Counted from the first letter of the stretch, positions 1 to 9,638 are shown. The stretch is 64,000 bases of DNA from Aliivibrio fischeri (GCA_038993745.2 CP160629.1:1612001-1676000), one strand, 5' to 3'. Made by a program: numbers and translations. Notes: generated from the sequence alone by a model not told the origin.

Positions 1-8
1 AATATAGA

Positions 9-887
9 ATGAAAAAGTTAGCAACCCTAATCTCTGCAGCCCTACTTTCTACCTCTTTCGCATCAACAGCGGCAGCTCAAGATACGATGGCAATGGTCGT
101 TTCAACATTGAATAACCCATTTTTTGTGACCATGAAAGAAGGCGCTGAAGCAAAAGCAAAAGACCTAGGCTACAAACTGATTGTTCTTGATTCTCAAAAC
201 GATCCAAGTAAAGAACTTTCAAACATTGAAGATCTTACGGTTCGTGGCGTAAAAGCAATTCTTATCAACCCAACCGATTCTGATGCCGTTTCAAATGCGA
301 TTCGTATGGCTAACCGCTCTGGTATTCCTGTATTAACTCTTGACCGTGGTGCGAGCCGTGGTGAAGTAGTTAGTCACATTGCATCTGATAACGTTGCTGG
401 TGGTGAGATGGCAGGTAAATTCATCATGGAAAAAGTAGGTGAAAAAGCACGCGTTATCCAACTTGAAGGCATCGCTGGTACCTCTGCTGCACGTGAACGT
501 GGTAAAGGTTTCATGAAAACAGTGGATAATGGTGATCTGACTCTACTTGGTAGCCAACCTGCTGATTTTGACCGTACTAAAGGTCTTAACGTAATGGAAA
601 ACATGATTGCAGCAAACCCTGATGTTCAAGCGGTATTTGCTCAAAATGATGAAATGGCGTTAGGTGCTCTACGTGCAGTTCAAGCATCAGGTAAAGACGT
701 ATTAATCGTCGGTTTTGATGGCACAGAAGATGGTATTGCAGCGGTTAATCGTGGTCTACTTGGCGCAACTATCGCACAACAACCAGACCTAATTGGTGCA
801 CTTGGTGTAGAAACAGCGGCTAAAGTTCTTAAAGGTGAAAAGGTTGAGAAATTCATTCCTGTTGACCTAAAAGTTATTATAAAGTAA
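9..887 (+). CDS. rbsB: D-ribose ABC transporter periplasmic binding protein
   Basis: Periplasmic sugar-binding protein of the RbsB / type 1 periplasmic-binding family. It captures ribose for the RbsAC permease. A Sec signal peptide covers about residues 1-23 (basic MKK, hydrophobic core, AAA-Q cleavage). The mature protein has the family pattern [14 protein letters not shown] near the N-terminus, then [22 protein letters not shown] and [12 protein letters not shown]. At 292 residues it has the normal length. It is followed by rbsK and rbsR on the same strand, so the window probably starts inside an rbsDACBKR operon whose upstream genes lie outside. The start lies only 8 bases from the window edge, so its ribosome-binding site cannot be judged. 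Confidence 0.95.
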   Translation: MKKLATLISAALLSTSFASTAAAQDTMAMVVSTLNNPFFVTMKEGAEAKAKDLGYKLIVLDSQNDPSKELSNIEDLTVRGVKAILINPTDSDAVSNAIRMANRSGIPVLTLDRGASRGEVVSHIASDNVAGGEMAGKFIMEKVGEKARVIQLEGIAGTSAARERGKGFMKTVDNGDLTLLGSQPADFDRTKGLNVMENMIAANPDVQAVFAQNDEMALGALRAVQASGKDVLIVGFDGTEDGIAAVNRGLLGATIAQQPDLIGALGVETAAKVLKGEKVEKFIPVDLKVIIK

Positions 888-910
888 TCAACTGATAAAG
901 TAATAAAAGC

Positions 911-957
911 GGAGCATTGATACGCTCACAACAACCAGTATCAGTGCTCCCTCTTTT
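911..957 (+). terminator. Hairpin between rbsB and rbsK (attenuator-like)
   Basis: A 13-bp stem (arms 911-923 and 938-950, one G-U pair) with a 14-nt loop is followed by CTCTTTTC. Placed 24 bases after the rbsB stop, it probably ends part of the transcripts or protects the rbsB message. That would fit the usual excess of binding protein over the kinase and regulator downstream. Confidence 0.6.
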
Positions 958-1068
958 CAAACATTAGAACCCTATAAAACCTATCGTTAAATGTACGAAT
1001 TAATCACGCCCATTTACCCATAAGTTTTAAGACCACATTCCGGTCACAGATAAGAAACAAGGCACATT

Positions 1069-1986
1069 ATGAATAAATTAGTTGTTTTAGGTAGCGTAAA
1101 CGCAGACCACGTTCTTCAAGTTGCATCATTCCCTCGCCCAGGCGAGACGTTACACGGTCACAGCTATTCCGTTATTCCTGGTGGCAAAGGTGCTAACCAA
1201 GCGGTTGCGGCGGCACGTTTAGGTGCTGATATCGCATTTATCGCAAGCGTGGGTGATGACAGTTTTGGTCACCAGATGATTGAAGCTTTTCAGTTTGATG
1301 GCATTAATACCGAAGCGGTAATGATTGAAGAAAACACACCAACCGGCATTGCGATGATCCAAGTAGCTGCAACCGGCGAAAACAGCATCTGTATTTCAGC
1401 AGAAGCAAATGCGCGTTTAACGGCAGATCGTATTGCTCCTCATCACGGATTAATCGAAGCCGCTGATACCCTATTAATGCAACTTGAAACGCCTATTGAA
1501 ACCATAGAAAAAGCAGCAAAAATAGCCAAAGCAGCAGGTACTAAGGTGGTATTAAACCCTGCCCCTGCACATCAATTAAGTGATGACTTATTACAACTTG
1601 TTGATATCATTACACCAAACGAAACAGAAGCCGAACTATTAACTGGCATTCAAGTCACGGATATGGCGAGCGCTCAACAGGCAGCTGATGCTCTTCATGC
1701 AAAAGGCATCGAAACCGTAATGATCACCCTTGGCAGCAAAGGAGTTTGGATAAGCCAAAATGGTTCAGGTCGCCAAGTGGAAGGTTTCAAAGTACAAGCG
1801 ACAGATACAACAGGCGCAGGAGATACGTTCAACGGTGCATTCTTAACAGGATTACAATCCGGCCGTAAATTGGATGAAGCTATCAAGTTTGCCCACGCTG
1901 CTGCCGCAATATCTGTAACTCGAATGGGTGCTCAAACGTCAATACCTTCAATCACTGAAGTCGAGCGTTTTCTCTTAGAGCATTGA
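1069..1986 (+). CDS. rbsK: Ribokinase
   Basis: PfkB-family carbohydrate kinase that phosphorylates D-ribose at O5 with ATP in the cytoplasm. The 305-residue protein is standard length. It shows the N-terminal PfkB signature with GGKGANQAVAAARLG at about 39-53, and the C-terminal signature DTTGAGDTFNGAF at about 246-258, where the Asp of GAGD is the catalytic base. NPAP and TPNETEAELLTG are further ribokinase-typical stretches. It sits between rbsB and rbsR on the same strand, so it works on ribose delivered by the transporter. Confidence 0.96.
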   Translation: MNKLVVLGSVNADHVLQVASFPRPGETLHGHSYSVIPGGKGANQAVAAARLGADIAFIASVGDDSFGHQMIEAFQFDGINTEAVMIEENTPTGIAMIQVAATGENSICISAEANARLTADRIAPHHGLIEAADTLLMQLETPIETIEKAAKIAKAAGTKVVLNPAPAHQLSDDLLQLVDIITPNETEAELLTGIQVTDMASAQQAADALHAKGIETVMITLGSKGVWISQNGSGRQVEGFKVQATDTTGAGDTFNGAFLTGLQSGRKLDEAIKFAHAAAAISVTRMGAQTSIPSITEVERFLLEH

Positions 1987-1993
1987 TAATTAA

Positions 1994-2034
1994 ATATCGT
2001 TGCCTGCATTTGTATTTAATGTAGGCAACGATAT
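1994..2034 (+). other. Long inverted repeat between rbsK and rbsR
   Basis: Arms 1994-2008 and 2020-2034 form a 15-bp stem with one G-U pair and an 11-nt loop. No U-run follows. The repeat ends 17 bases before the rbsR start, so it could be an mRNA-stabilising or processing hairpin, or an operator. The sequence does not decide. Confidence 0.55.
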
Positions 2035-2051
2035 AAACAAGGATTGAATTT

Positions 2052-3059
2052 ATGGCAACAATCAAAGATGTAGCCAAACATGCAAGTGTCTCAACCTCAA
2101 CAGTGAGTCATGTTTTAAATAAAACTCGATTTGTTAGCGAAGACATTTCAGAACGTGTCATGGCCGCAGTAGCAGAACTAAACTATGCGCCTTCTGCCCT
2201 CGCCCGCAGCTTAAAAGTCAATCATACAAAAACCTTTGGCATGTTAGTGACAACCTCAACGAACCCATTTTTTGGTGAAGTGGTAAAAGGGGTAGAACGT
2301 CGCTGCTATGAAAAAGGCTATAACCTCATCTTATGTAATACCGAAGGTGACGCAGAGCGTGTTCATTCAAGCTTAGATACCTTGCTACAAAAGCGTGTCG
2401 ATGGCTTGTTACTAATGTGTACCGAAATCGAAAATCAAGTGCTTGAGCTCTTTTCTCGTTATCAACCGGTTCCTACCGTTGTAATGGATTGGGGATTGAT
2501 TGATTTTCCAAGCGACAAAATTCAAGACAACTCGCACCACGGTGGCTATCTAGCAACAAAACACCTTATTGAACAAGGTCACACTGAAATTGGTTGTTTA
2601 ACAGGCCCTCTCAATAAGTTGCAAGCGCAACAGCGTTTAAGTGGTTTTGTGCAAGCAATGGAAGAATCCGGATTAGAAATCAATAAAGACTGGATTGCTT
2701 CAGGCAATTTTGAATGTGAAGGCGGTGAAGCGGCTTTCAACGAAATTCATGCTAAAGGCAAACTACCAACGGCATTATTTGTTTGTAATGACATGATGGC
2801 AATGGGAATGATCAATTGCGCAAGCAAAAAAGGCATTTCAGTTCCTAATGACATTTCAATTGTTGGTTACGATGACATTAAAATGGCTAAATACATCACG
2901 CCATCACTTACTACCATTCATCAACCAAAACACCGATTAGGTCAGCAAGCGGTCGATTCACTACTACAAAAAATAGCAACAAAATCAGAAACGAATCGAG
3001 TTTTTCAGCTAGAGCCTACACTCATGGTTCGAGACAGCGTAAAGACGTTATCAAATTGA
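2052..3059 (+). CDS. rbsR: LacI-family transcriptional regulator of the ribose operon
   Basis: 335-residue LacI/GalR repressor. The N-terminal helix-turn-helix reads MATIKDVAKHASVSTSTVSHVL with the hinge region YAPSALARSLK. The rest is a periplasmic-binding-like effector domain (STNPFFGEVVKGVE, DWGLIDFPSDKIQDNS, FVCNDMMAMG, SIVGYDD). Its position as the last gene after rbsB and rbsK supports the RbsR assignment, with ribose as the expected inducer. The start has a weak AAGGA-like ribosome-binding site. PurR is a close relative, but the ribose-operon context favours RbsR. Confidence 0.92.
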   Translation: MATIKDVAKHASVSTSTVSHVLNKTRFVSEDISERVMAAVAELNYAPSALARSLKVNHTKTFGMLVTTSTNPFFGEVVKGVERRCYEKGYNLILCNTEGDAERVHSSLDTLLQKRVDGLLLMCTEIENQVLELFSRYQPVPTVVMDWGLIDFPSDKIQDNSHHGGYLATKHLIEQGHTEIGCLTGPLNKLQAQQRLSGFVQAMEESGLEINKDWIASGNFECEGGEAAFNEIHAKGKLPTALFVCNDMMAMGMINCASKKGISVPNDISIVGYDDIKMAKYITPSLTTIHQPKHRLGQQAVDSLLQKIATKSETNRVFQLEPTLMVRDSVKTLSN

Positions 3060-3092
3060 ACCACCACTAAATAAAAAATAAAGCAGAACAAT

Positions 3093-3145
3093 AGAGCCTC
3101 TCATCATATTCCTTTCTAATAGAAGATAATAAGAGGCTCTTTCTA
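3093..3145. terminator. Bidirectional terminator between rbsR and the DNA ligase gene
   Basis: Perfect 9-bp arms at 3093-3101 and 3132-3140 (AGAGCCTCT / AGAGGCTCT) enclose a 30-nt loop between two convergent genes. TTTCTATTC follows on the plus strand. It is suited to end rbsR and possibly the opposing ligase transcript. Confidence 0.6.
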
Positions 3146-3147
3146 TT

Positions 3148-4005
3148 CTAATAATTCTTTCTTACCGCAACGTATCGCGCAAACCTTGGGATTCCGTTAT
3201 CCGTATAACCGTTATAGCGATAAGTCACCGTAGAACCCAATTTAGGTGGGTTTTCTCTTACTTCTACACTCAAACCACTGCCAACTTTAAATTCTATTCC
3301 ATTTGGCATACGTAAAATCATTGCGCCCACCATACCTCGAAACTTACCTTTCCCATCGGTATAGCCGATCACAATGGCTTCATTGTCTTGGTGTTTTTTC
3401 ACTTTAATTAAATCGTCACTGCGTCCGGGTCTATAAACTTCACTGACCTTTCTTAACATGACTCCCTCACCATTACGCGCAGAAATATCATCTAATGCTT
3501 CTAATAGAGAGTCTTCATTACTGATAGGATAATGTTCAACCAATTTTAAGTGCGGGTGATCGAGCTTTTTAACTATGGTTGATAGCTCATAATATCGTTT
3601 GGGAAACATACCGGCAGAGCTAGGTAGATCGAATGCCATGAAGCGAATTTTTTTCCATAATTCATCATCAGGTTGACTATCTAACACTGTTTTTGCTACT
3701 TGTTGAAATCCACCTCTTCCAGCCCATAACTCTCCATCAATCTTATGATCGGGTAATGGGTCAGTAAACCAACCTGGTGCATATATCGTGTGACCTGTTC
3801 GTGTTATTAACTTTTCTCCTGTCCATAATGCTCGAATACCATCTAACTTCTCACTTGCCCAATACCCTTCAATATCCATTCCTTTTTCATATTGAGTAGC
3901 AAGAACGACATCTATTGATGCAGTATTTGGTTCATCATGTGAATATGTGGGGAGTGGGGTCAACCCAAGCGCAACCAAAGCTGCAAGTAATTTTATTTTC
4001 ATCAT
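3148..4005 (-). CDS. Secreted ATP-dependent DNA ligase
   Basis: ATP-dependent DNA ligase of the small bacterial Lig E type, which seals nicks via a lysyl-AMP intermediate. Motif I is SEKLDGIRAL at about 51-60, with the adenylated lysine near residue 53. IDGELWAGRGGF matches motif III and GEGVMLRK motif IV; an OB-fold follows to the end. Residues 1-22 form a signal peptide, so the enzyme probably works in the periplasm, as proposed for this family in naturally competent proteobacteria. At 285 residues it is full length. It is divergent from a secreted DNase gene, which makes a shared role with extracellular or incoming DNA plausible (inference). Confidence 0.93.
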   Translation of the reverse strand: MMKIKLLAALVALGLTPLPTYSHDEPNTASIDVVLATQYEKGMDIEGYWASEKLDGIRALWTGEKLITRTGHTIYAPGWFTDPLPDHKIDGELWAGRGGFQQVAKTVLDSQPDDELWKKIRFMAFDLPSSAGMFPKRYYELSTIVKKLDHPHLKLVEHYPISNEDSLLEALDDISARNGEGVMLRKVSEVYRPGRSDDLIKVKKHQDNEAIVIGYTDGKGKFRGMVGAMILRMPNGIEFKVGSGLSVEVRENPPKLGSTVTYRYNGYTDNGIPRFARYVAVRKNY

Positions 4006-4179
4006 CCTGACCTATTATCATTATTCCTTTAATTCATGATTACATAAGCCCACAAACAACTAACGAAAAAATTAAACAAACATCACTCTATTTCGATCCA
4101 TCTCCAGAAACAATGAAATGCGAGAACTATCACTTTCACTGTTTAAATATCCACTATTACCATAATTGTTATTTCATTG

Positions 4180-4300
4180 AGCTCTGCCAGATTTGTGACT
4201 TATCAAAAAGATCAATATCTCACTCTTAATGCAAAAGTAATGTTTGTGACACATCAATATGAGATGTTTATTTATAGATAATTCTAATATCTATAAATAA
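4180..4300 (+). promoter_or_regulatory. Putative regulatory region ahead of the extracellular nuclease
   Basis: The 326-base gap 4006-4331 separates the divergent ligase and nuclease genes. It holds two copies of the pattern TTTGTGAC-two bases-ATCAA (about 4192 and 4241), which resemble CRP half-sites without a convincing second half. A 9-bp inverted repeat (TTATAGATA 4272-4280 / TATCTATAA 4288-4296, 7-nt spacer) lies 35 bases before the nuclease start. The repeats are seen; any regulator is a guess. Confidence 0.3.
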
Positions 4301-4331
4301 TTCATATAACTCAACTATGGAAAGTAGTGAA

Positions 4332-6986
4332 ATGAAAACAACACAAATAAAAAACTCTCTTGCTATGGCGATTGGCTTGGCGCTATCTGGCAACGCTTCT
4401 GCTGACATCATCATCTCTCAATACGTGGAAGGCGGAAGTTACAACAAATCATTGGAGATCAGTAACACCTCTGATAGCCCAGTTTCCCTTTCAGGTTATG
4501 TACTTAAATCTAAATATAACGGTCTCAATGACTGGAAAAACGATTTAGATTTATCGGCTATCACTCTTAATGCAAAAAGTGTTTATGTCATCTCTAATGG
4601 CCGTGCATCAGACCCAATCAAAGCCGTTACCGACAGCATTGAAAGCATTGTAAATCACAACGGTGATGAGACTTACATGCTATTTAAAGATGGTGTAGAG
4701 CATGATCGCATAGGCATTGATGGCGATGTTGATTGGGGTAAAGATAAGAGTTTTGTTCGTGCTGATTTAACCCCAAGCACAACGTTTGATGCCAACATGT
4801 GGATTGAAAAACCAAAAGACAACATTGACGGATTAGGGGCATATCAAGAAGGCGTCACACCACCTCCGGCATTTGCATGTCAAACAGAATCAGGCGCAAC
4901 CCCCGTATTTACAGAAATAAACCAAATTCAAGGAACCGGAGACAAATCCCCTCTTATCTCTAGCGGCTTTATTTCAGATGATGAGTATTTTGTTCAAGGT
5001 GTTGTTACCGCTCGTGGCGAAAGCTTACTAAAAGGATTTTACTTACAGGGTCTCAACGATGATTTTGATCCTAACAGCTCGGAAGGCATATTTGTTAGCA
5101 CAGGAAGTGCACCAGCGTTAGAGATTCAACCCGGCGCATTAGTATGTGTAAAAGCCAAAGTTCAAGAATATTACGGTCAAACGCAATTAAAACCTGATAC
5201 CAATAACTTCTTAGTTCAAGGCCATCAAGCTCCTGTATCCGTTACCGAACTAACCATTAATGAAAACGAAACACTTGCGCAAGCCCTTGAGCGTCATGAA
5301 GGTATGCAAGTCAAACTCACTTCACATTCAGATTTGCGTATCACACGTAATTTCAGCTTTGACTACGCAAGTAAACGCAACAACATGGTACTTTCTCATG
5401 GTGAACCACTATTCAAACCTACACAGCTCTTTGCTGCTGAAAGCCCTGAAGCCATTCAACTTGCTGAAGAGAATGCCAAACGCCAAATCACTATAGAGTC
5501 TGATAATAAAGCACCTAATGGAGAAGTACCTTACTTCCCTGATTTTGCAACCGATTCCAATCAAGATGGCAGCGCTGATTCATACTTACGCCTTGGTGCT
5601 CGAATCGAAGGTTTAGAAGGTGTTATCGCCTACTCTTACGGTCAATATCGCCTTGTTACCACCAATACCATTTCACAAGAGAATATCATCACTCAAGCTT
5701 TCGATGAAGATGGTGAAACCCTATTCAATGTAGAGCGTACTGACGAACCAAGTATTGACGATGCTGATCTCACCATTACTAGTTTTAACGTATTAAACTA
5801 CTTCACATCCGTTGCTGCTGGTGGCGATGCGAACCCAACAGGTCAAAACCGTGGTGCAACAAGTGCTGATGACTTTGCGATTCAACAAGCAAAAATCCTC
5901 TCGGCATTAGTGGCTATTGATGCTGACATTATTGGTTTAATGGAAGTTGAAAATAACGGCTTTGGCGAGAACAGTGCCATTAACGATCTAACCACGGCAT
6001 TAAATGCTCAATTTGAAGACGAAGAAGATCACTACAAATACGTAGAGATCAAAAACAAAGACAAATACCAAGGAGAATACCTAGGCTCTGATGCCATTAT
6101 GGTTGCCCTTCTTTACCGCCCTAGTGAAGTAAAACTAAAAGGTAAAGCTCGTGTTATCAAAACACCAGAGCAACACATTGCAGAAAATACCATTACTCGT
6201 GACAATAACGGGACCATTGAATTTAACCCAGCCTATGACAAATACCAACGTCATAGCCTAGTTCAAAAATTCATGGTTAAAGACGCTAAAGAACCATTAA
6301 CCGTTGTTGTAAACCACCTAAAATCAAAAGGCTCTGAGTGTATTGAGCAATGGCAAAACTTTGAAGAAGACAAAGACCCATCAGATCTACAAGGTAACTG
6401 TAACCGCTTTAGAGTATCAGCAGCAAAAGCCATTGGTGATGAGCTAGAAAGCGTAAAAGGCGATGTGTTAATTCTTGGCGATATGAATGCTTATGGCATG
6501 GAAGATCCACTATTAACCCTTACGGATTACAGCCAAGAGAAATATAACCGTGACATCTTTACCGCTTCTTACACCACATTAGGCACAGATAAAGATGGTA
6601 AACCCCTGCCTTATGAAACAACAGGCAGCCAGATCACTCAAGGTTATGGTTACATTAACTTAAATACCTTACTGCATGGAACGGATACTTTCTCTTACAC
6701 TTACTCAGGTGAATTAGGAAATCTTGACCACGCTTTAGCGAATAAGTCACTGGCAAAACGTGTTGCTGAAATTGAAGATTGGCACATTAACGCCACTGAA
6801 AGTAACTTATTTGAATACAGCCCGAAATACACGGGAGACATGGTGAAATACAATGACATGTATTCAGCATCTGATCATGACCCAATTGTGATCACACTTG
6901 ATTATGAGAAAGGCGCATCCTTTAACTTCTTTGCATTAGCTTCTTTATTAGGTTTTGGTTTCTTACGCAGAAAACTACGTAAGTAA
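4332..6986 (+). CDS. Secreted multidomain extracellular nuclease (ExeM/Xds-like)
   Basis: 884-residue exported DNase. The order of parts is: signal peptide (about 1-24, ending NASA), a lamin-tail domain (IIISQYVEGGSYNKSLEISN), an OB-fold-like segment, then an endonuclease/exonuclease/phosphatase domain. That domain has the key motifs TSFNVLNYF, IIGLMEVENNG, VVNHLKSKG, LGDMNAYG and SASDHDPIV. The C-terminus is a short hydrophobic helix followed by RRKLRK, like the GlyGly-CTERM sorting tail handled by rhombosortase, although the double glycine itself is weak. I chose the ATG at 4332 over 4317 because GGAAAG lies at the right distance and the signal peptide then begins MKTTQ. The family degrades extracellular DNA for nutrient use and biofilm turnover. 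Confidence 0.9.
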   Translation: MKTTQIKNSLAMAIGLALSGNASADIIISQYVEGGSYNKSLEISNTSDSPVSLSGYVLKSKYNGLNDWKNDLDLSAITLNAKSVYVISNGRASDPIKAVTDSIESIVNHNGDETYMLFKDGVEHDRIGIDGDVDWGKDKSFVRADLTPSTTFDANMWIEKPKDNIDGLGAYQEGVTPPPAFACQTESGATPVFTEINQIQGTGDKSPLISSGFISDDEYFVQGVVTARGESLLKGFYLQGLNDDFDPNSSEGIFVSTGSAPALEIQPGALVCVKAKVQEYYGQTQLKPDTNNFLVQGHQAPVSVTELTINENETLAQALERHEGMQVKLTSHSDLRITRNFSFDYASKRNNMVLSHGEPLFKPTQLFAAESPEAIQLAEENAKRQITIESDNKAPNGEVPYFPDFATDSNQDGSADSYLRLGARIEGLEGVIAYSYGQYRLVTTNTISQENIITQAFDEDGETLFNVERTDEPSIDDADLTITSFNVLNYFTSVAAGGDANPTGQNRGATSADDFAIQQAKILSALVAIDADIIGLMEVENNGFGENSAINDLTTALNAQFEDEEDHYKYVEIKNKDKYQGEYLGSDAIMVALLYRPSEVKLKGKARVIKTPEQHIAENTITRDNNGTIEFNPAYDKYQRHSLVQKFMVKDAKEPLTVVVNHLKSKGSECIEQWQNFEEDKDPSDLQGNCNRFRVSAAKAIGDELESVKGDVLILGDMNAYGMEDPLLTLTDYSQEKYNRDIFTASYTTLGTDKDGKPLPYETTGSQITQGYGYINLNTLLHGTDTFSYTYSGELGNLDHALANKSLAKRVAEIEDWHINATESNLFEYSPKYTGDMVKYNDMYSASDHDPIVITLDYEKGASFNFFALASLLGFGFLRRKLRK

Positions 6987-7010
6987 TCGTTATAAAGAGC
7001 GTTAAATAAA

Positions 7011-7048
7011 AATGGCGGAGTACCTACACTCCGCCATTCTTTTATTTT
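7011..7048. terminator. Bidirectional terminator between nuclease and MATE genes
   Basis: A 10-bp GC-rich stem (AATGGCGGAG 7011-7020 / CTCCGCCATT 7029-7038) with an 8-nt loop is followed by CTTTTATTTT on the plus strand and preceded by a T-rich complement for the minus strand. The two flanking genes converge here. Confidence 0.88.
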
Positions 7049-8511
7049 GAAGCCACTGAAACGTCTAACTCTTCGTCGGTTTCTGCTCCACTTTGCATAA
7101 TGACTGCATCGTTATTACAAAACGGCGTCATGGTGACACTAATGTCTGCTAATGCATCTTCTGTGCATACGGTTTCACAATGCTCTCTCACCATACTGAT
7201 CACGTGCATTCTTAACACGATTAAGCTGATAATACCGAACACCACATTACCTACAGCTTGACCATATAATACACCCAAACCGCCATACCACTGCGCACCG
7301 AAGTACACAAAAGGCAAAGTACCAATGGTTGCTTTACTTAGGTTAAGTGCCGTTGAATATAAAGGTTTACCCAAATTATTAAATGACGTATTTGCCACAA
7401 ACATTGCGCCATTAAAGATAAAGGTGATAGCCACAAAACTACAGAATGTCATCATAATCAGCGACGCATCACCAACTAAGTTAAAGGCTTTAACAATGTA
7501 ATCTTGCAGTAAAAACAGGATCAATGACACCGCAATACAATAAATCGCAGTAAAGAACAGCGAATTACGCAACGTGTCTTTTACTCTATCAACGCGTTTT
7601 GCCCCAAAGTTCTGTCCAATGATTGGACCGACCGCTCCAGACAACGCAAAAATCACCGCAAACGTAACGGGAATTAATCGTCCAATTACCGCAAAACCTG
7701 CAACAAAATCTTCACCAAATGGTGCAAGGGTTGATGTCACAATCGCATTACCAATTGGTGTTGCCGTATTCGTAATAATAGCCGGAGCCGCAATCGTAAT
7801 AATGGCAGGTGTATGATCTTTTATGATCGACCATTCAGGCCATTTCACTAAATTGTGCGTTTTCACTAATGGGTATAAAGAGAAAACCAATACGGTAATT
7901 CGAGAGATTACCGATGCAATCGCCGCCCCTTCAACATTAAGTCCAAAACCAAAAATGAAAATTGGATCTAAAATAGCATTCACAATACCACCGTATAATG
8001 TGGCTAACATTGAACGTTTAGCATCGCCTACAGCACGAAGACCTGCACCCGCAGCCATAGCAATGGCAATAATTGGGGTACTTGGTAATAAAATTGAAAG
8101 ATACGCTTGAGCACGCTCAGCAACAAACCCTTTTGCTCCTATCATTGACAGCAATTCAGGAATAAAGCAGAACATGACAATCGTTACAACGGTATTCACA
8201 ATAAAGGCGATCGCCAGTGTACTACTCGCTAATTGTTGTGCTTTTTCATTCTCTTTTGCCCCTAGCGCTTTAGATACCAAAGCCCCCATAGCAATAGAAG
8301 AACCGATAGAAACTGAGGTTGAAAAGAATATTATCGTTCCAGCAAAACCAATGGCAGCGGCTAACTCAACTTGTCCTAATAAACTGATAAAAAACATATC
8401 TAATAAGTCAACGACAAACAGTGCCATTAAACCAATAGAAGATGCTCCCGACATTACTAAAATATGTCTCATGGTCGAACCATGAACAAATTTAGCCGTT
8501 TGATTACTCAC
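7042..8511 (-). CDS. MATE-family multidrug efflux transporter
   Basis: 489-residue inner-membrane protein with about twelve transmembrane helices in two related halves, typical of MATE (multi antimicrobial extrusion) Na+- or H+-coupled drug exporters. Supporting stretches include the N-terminal PALLLSIGL-like helix with FFISLLGQVELAAAIGF and the AGAGLRAVGDAKRSM segment at the end of the first half. The second half has FALSGAVGPIIGQNFGAKR, the repeat of the N-terminal motif. A hydrophilic 40-residue tail follows the last helix. No regulator is adjacent. Substrate cannot be told from sequence. Confidence 0.88.
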   Translation of the reverse strand: MSNQTAKFVHGSTMRHILVMSGASSIGLMALFVVDLLDMFFISLLGQVELAAAIGFAGTIIFFSTSVSIGSSIAMGALVSKALGAKENEKAQQLASSTLAIAFIVNTVVTIVMFCFIPELLSMIGAKGFVAERAQAYLSILLPSTPIIAIAMAAGAGLRAVGDAKRSMLATLYGGIVNAILDPIFIFGFGLNVEGAAIASVISRITVLVFSLYPLVKTHNLVKWPEWSIIKDHTPAIITIAAPAIITNTATPIGNAIVTSTLAPFGEDFVAGFAVIGRLIPVTFAVIFALSGAVGPIIGQNFGAKRVDRVKDTLRNSLFFTAIYCIAVSLILFLLQDYIVKAFNLVGDASLIMMTFCSFVAITFIFNGAMFVANTSFNNLGKPLYSTALNLSKATIGTLPFVYFGAQWYGGLGVLYGQAVGNVVFGIISLIVLRMHVISMVREHCETVCTEDALADISVTMTPFCNNDAVIMQSGAETDEELDVSVASK

Positions 8512-8601
8512 ATATCTCTCCTACCATTATCTTTCTATTCATTTTAGATAAAAATAGCGTAATGGTGTTGAATACTAAAAATTAAATCGTTATTTCCTAA
8601 A

Positions 8602-8633
8602 AATAAAAAAAACCACAAACTAATTGTGGTTTT
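8602..8633 (-). terminator. Terminator after the coiled-coil membrane protein gene
   Basis: A 9-bp stem (8610-8618 / 8624-8632) with a 5-nt loop gives, on the minus strand, a hairpin followed by eight U residues. It lies 26 bases past the stop of the gene at 8659-9405. Confidence 0.82.
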
Positions 8634-8658
8634 CTTCAAACAGTGGAAGTAATAACGA

Positions 8659-9405
8659 TTACATACCTATGCTTTCACTAATGCTATCAATTTCTTTGAT
8701 ATCCATCTGTAGCAATTGTAATTCATCATTATATTGAGCGATGAGTTTTTTCGCTGCTTCTTGACGTTGGCAAACATCTGACTTCACATCCCAGCTTTTA
8801 CCTTCAAGGTACACTTCACACTCTTTCGCTAAGCGTTTTTCATTTGATGTTGTTACTTCAAGTTTAACCTCAAGTGCACTTGCTTCTTCTTTCAACTGAA
8901 GTTGACGTTGGAATAACTGCTTTGCACGCGTCAGCATCGTCACTTGTAAATCAACTTGATTAGTTAATTTATCAATTTGCTTATTTTGCTCTTCAACTTG
9001 CATTTCTAGTGAGGCTTTTTGAGATTTCAATGCCCCCACTTCTTTTGTTAATGTCGCATGTTTTTTCGATTCTTCAACAATCGCTTGTGCTTTCTCTTCA
9101 TCAAGCGTTTGCTTTTGAGCTTCTAATGCTTGCTGTTTTTCTTTTTCAACCAGCACATCAACCTCAGCACTCTTCTCTTTTGCTTGAGTTAACTGTGATT
9201 GATATTGCTTAGTTTGAGTTTCTAATTGAGTGTAGGCTTCTGTCCATTTATTTTCTGAAATACTAGAGCCAATTAAACCACCGGCAACCGCACCGATAAT
9301 CAAGGTTACCCCTGCTACCCAATGGCTCGCTTTTGATTTCTCTTCAATAATAATGACATCTTCATCGTGCTCATCAGATGTTCTTGTTTGATTTTCTACA
9401 CTCAC
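8659..9405 (-). CDS. Membrane-anchored coiled-coil protein, function unknown
   Basis: 248 residues. An acidic cytoplasmic N-terminus (to about residue 27) leads to one transmembrane helix of alternating Val/Ile/Gly (HWVAGVTLIIGAVAGGLIG, about 28-46). A long predicted coiled coil rich in Glu, Lys and Gln follows to the C-terminus. Two cysteines near the end (KECEVYLEGKS and SDVCQRQ) could form a disulphide if the tail is periplasmic. I do not recognise a named family; relatives appear as hypothetical proteins in vibrios. It has its own terminator, and the next minus-strand gene upstream encodes a 52-residue membrane peptide. Confidence 0.75.
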   Translation of the reverse strand: MSVENQTRTSDEHDEDVIIIEEKSKASHWVAGVTLIIGAVAGGLIGSSISENKWTEAYTQLETQTKQYQSQLTQAKEKSAEVDVLVEKEKQQALEAQKQTLDEEKAQAIVEESKKHATLTKEVGALKSQKASLEMQVEEQNKQIDKLTNQVDLQVTMLTRAKQLFQRQLQLKEEASALEVKLEVTTSNEKRLAKECEVYLEGKSWDVKSDVCQRQEAAKKLIAQYNDELQLLQMDIKEIDSISESIGM

Positions 9406-9479
9406 GTGATAACCCCAAGCAAATAGATTTTATTGAGTATAGTGTTATTACCTATACTCTTTGTTAAAAATAAGACAAC

Positions 9480-9638
9480 TTATCGAATTAGCTCTGAAAT
9501 CATGACATATGCCACATAAATGACAAGTCCTGCGACAGAGGTATAAATAACCGATTTTTGAACCTTCTCATTTGATCTGAACTTGAACAGTACAGCAGCA
9601 AATACGAATAATAAAATGATGACCGCAATTCTTAGCAT
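9480..9638 (-). CDS. Small two-helix membrane protein
   Basis: A 52-residue ORF on the minus strand, too short for most gene finders. It starts MLRIAVIILLFVFAAVLFKF, a transmembrane helix. A short basic linker (RSNEKVQK) and a second helix (VIYTSVAGLVIYVAYVMI) follow. A strong GTGAGG ribosome-binding site lies 7 bases before the ATG. The protein has a clear in/out charge pattern and no stop-free alternative in other frames. Function is unknown. Confidence 0.7.
   Translation of the reverse strand: MLRIAVIILLFVFAAVLFKFRSNEKVQKSVIYTSVAGLVIYVAYVMISELIR

Noticed and set aside
7574..8485. Several plus-strand ORFs antisense to the MATE gene
   Set aside because: They are frame shadows of a convincing membrane transporter on the minus strand.
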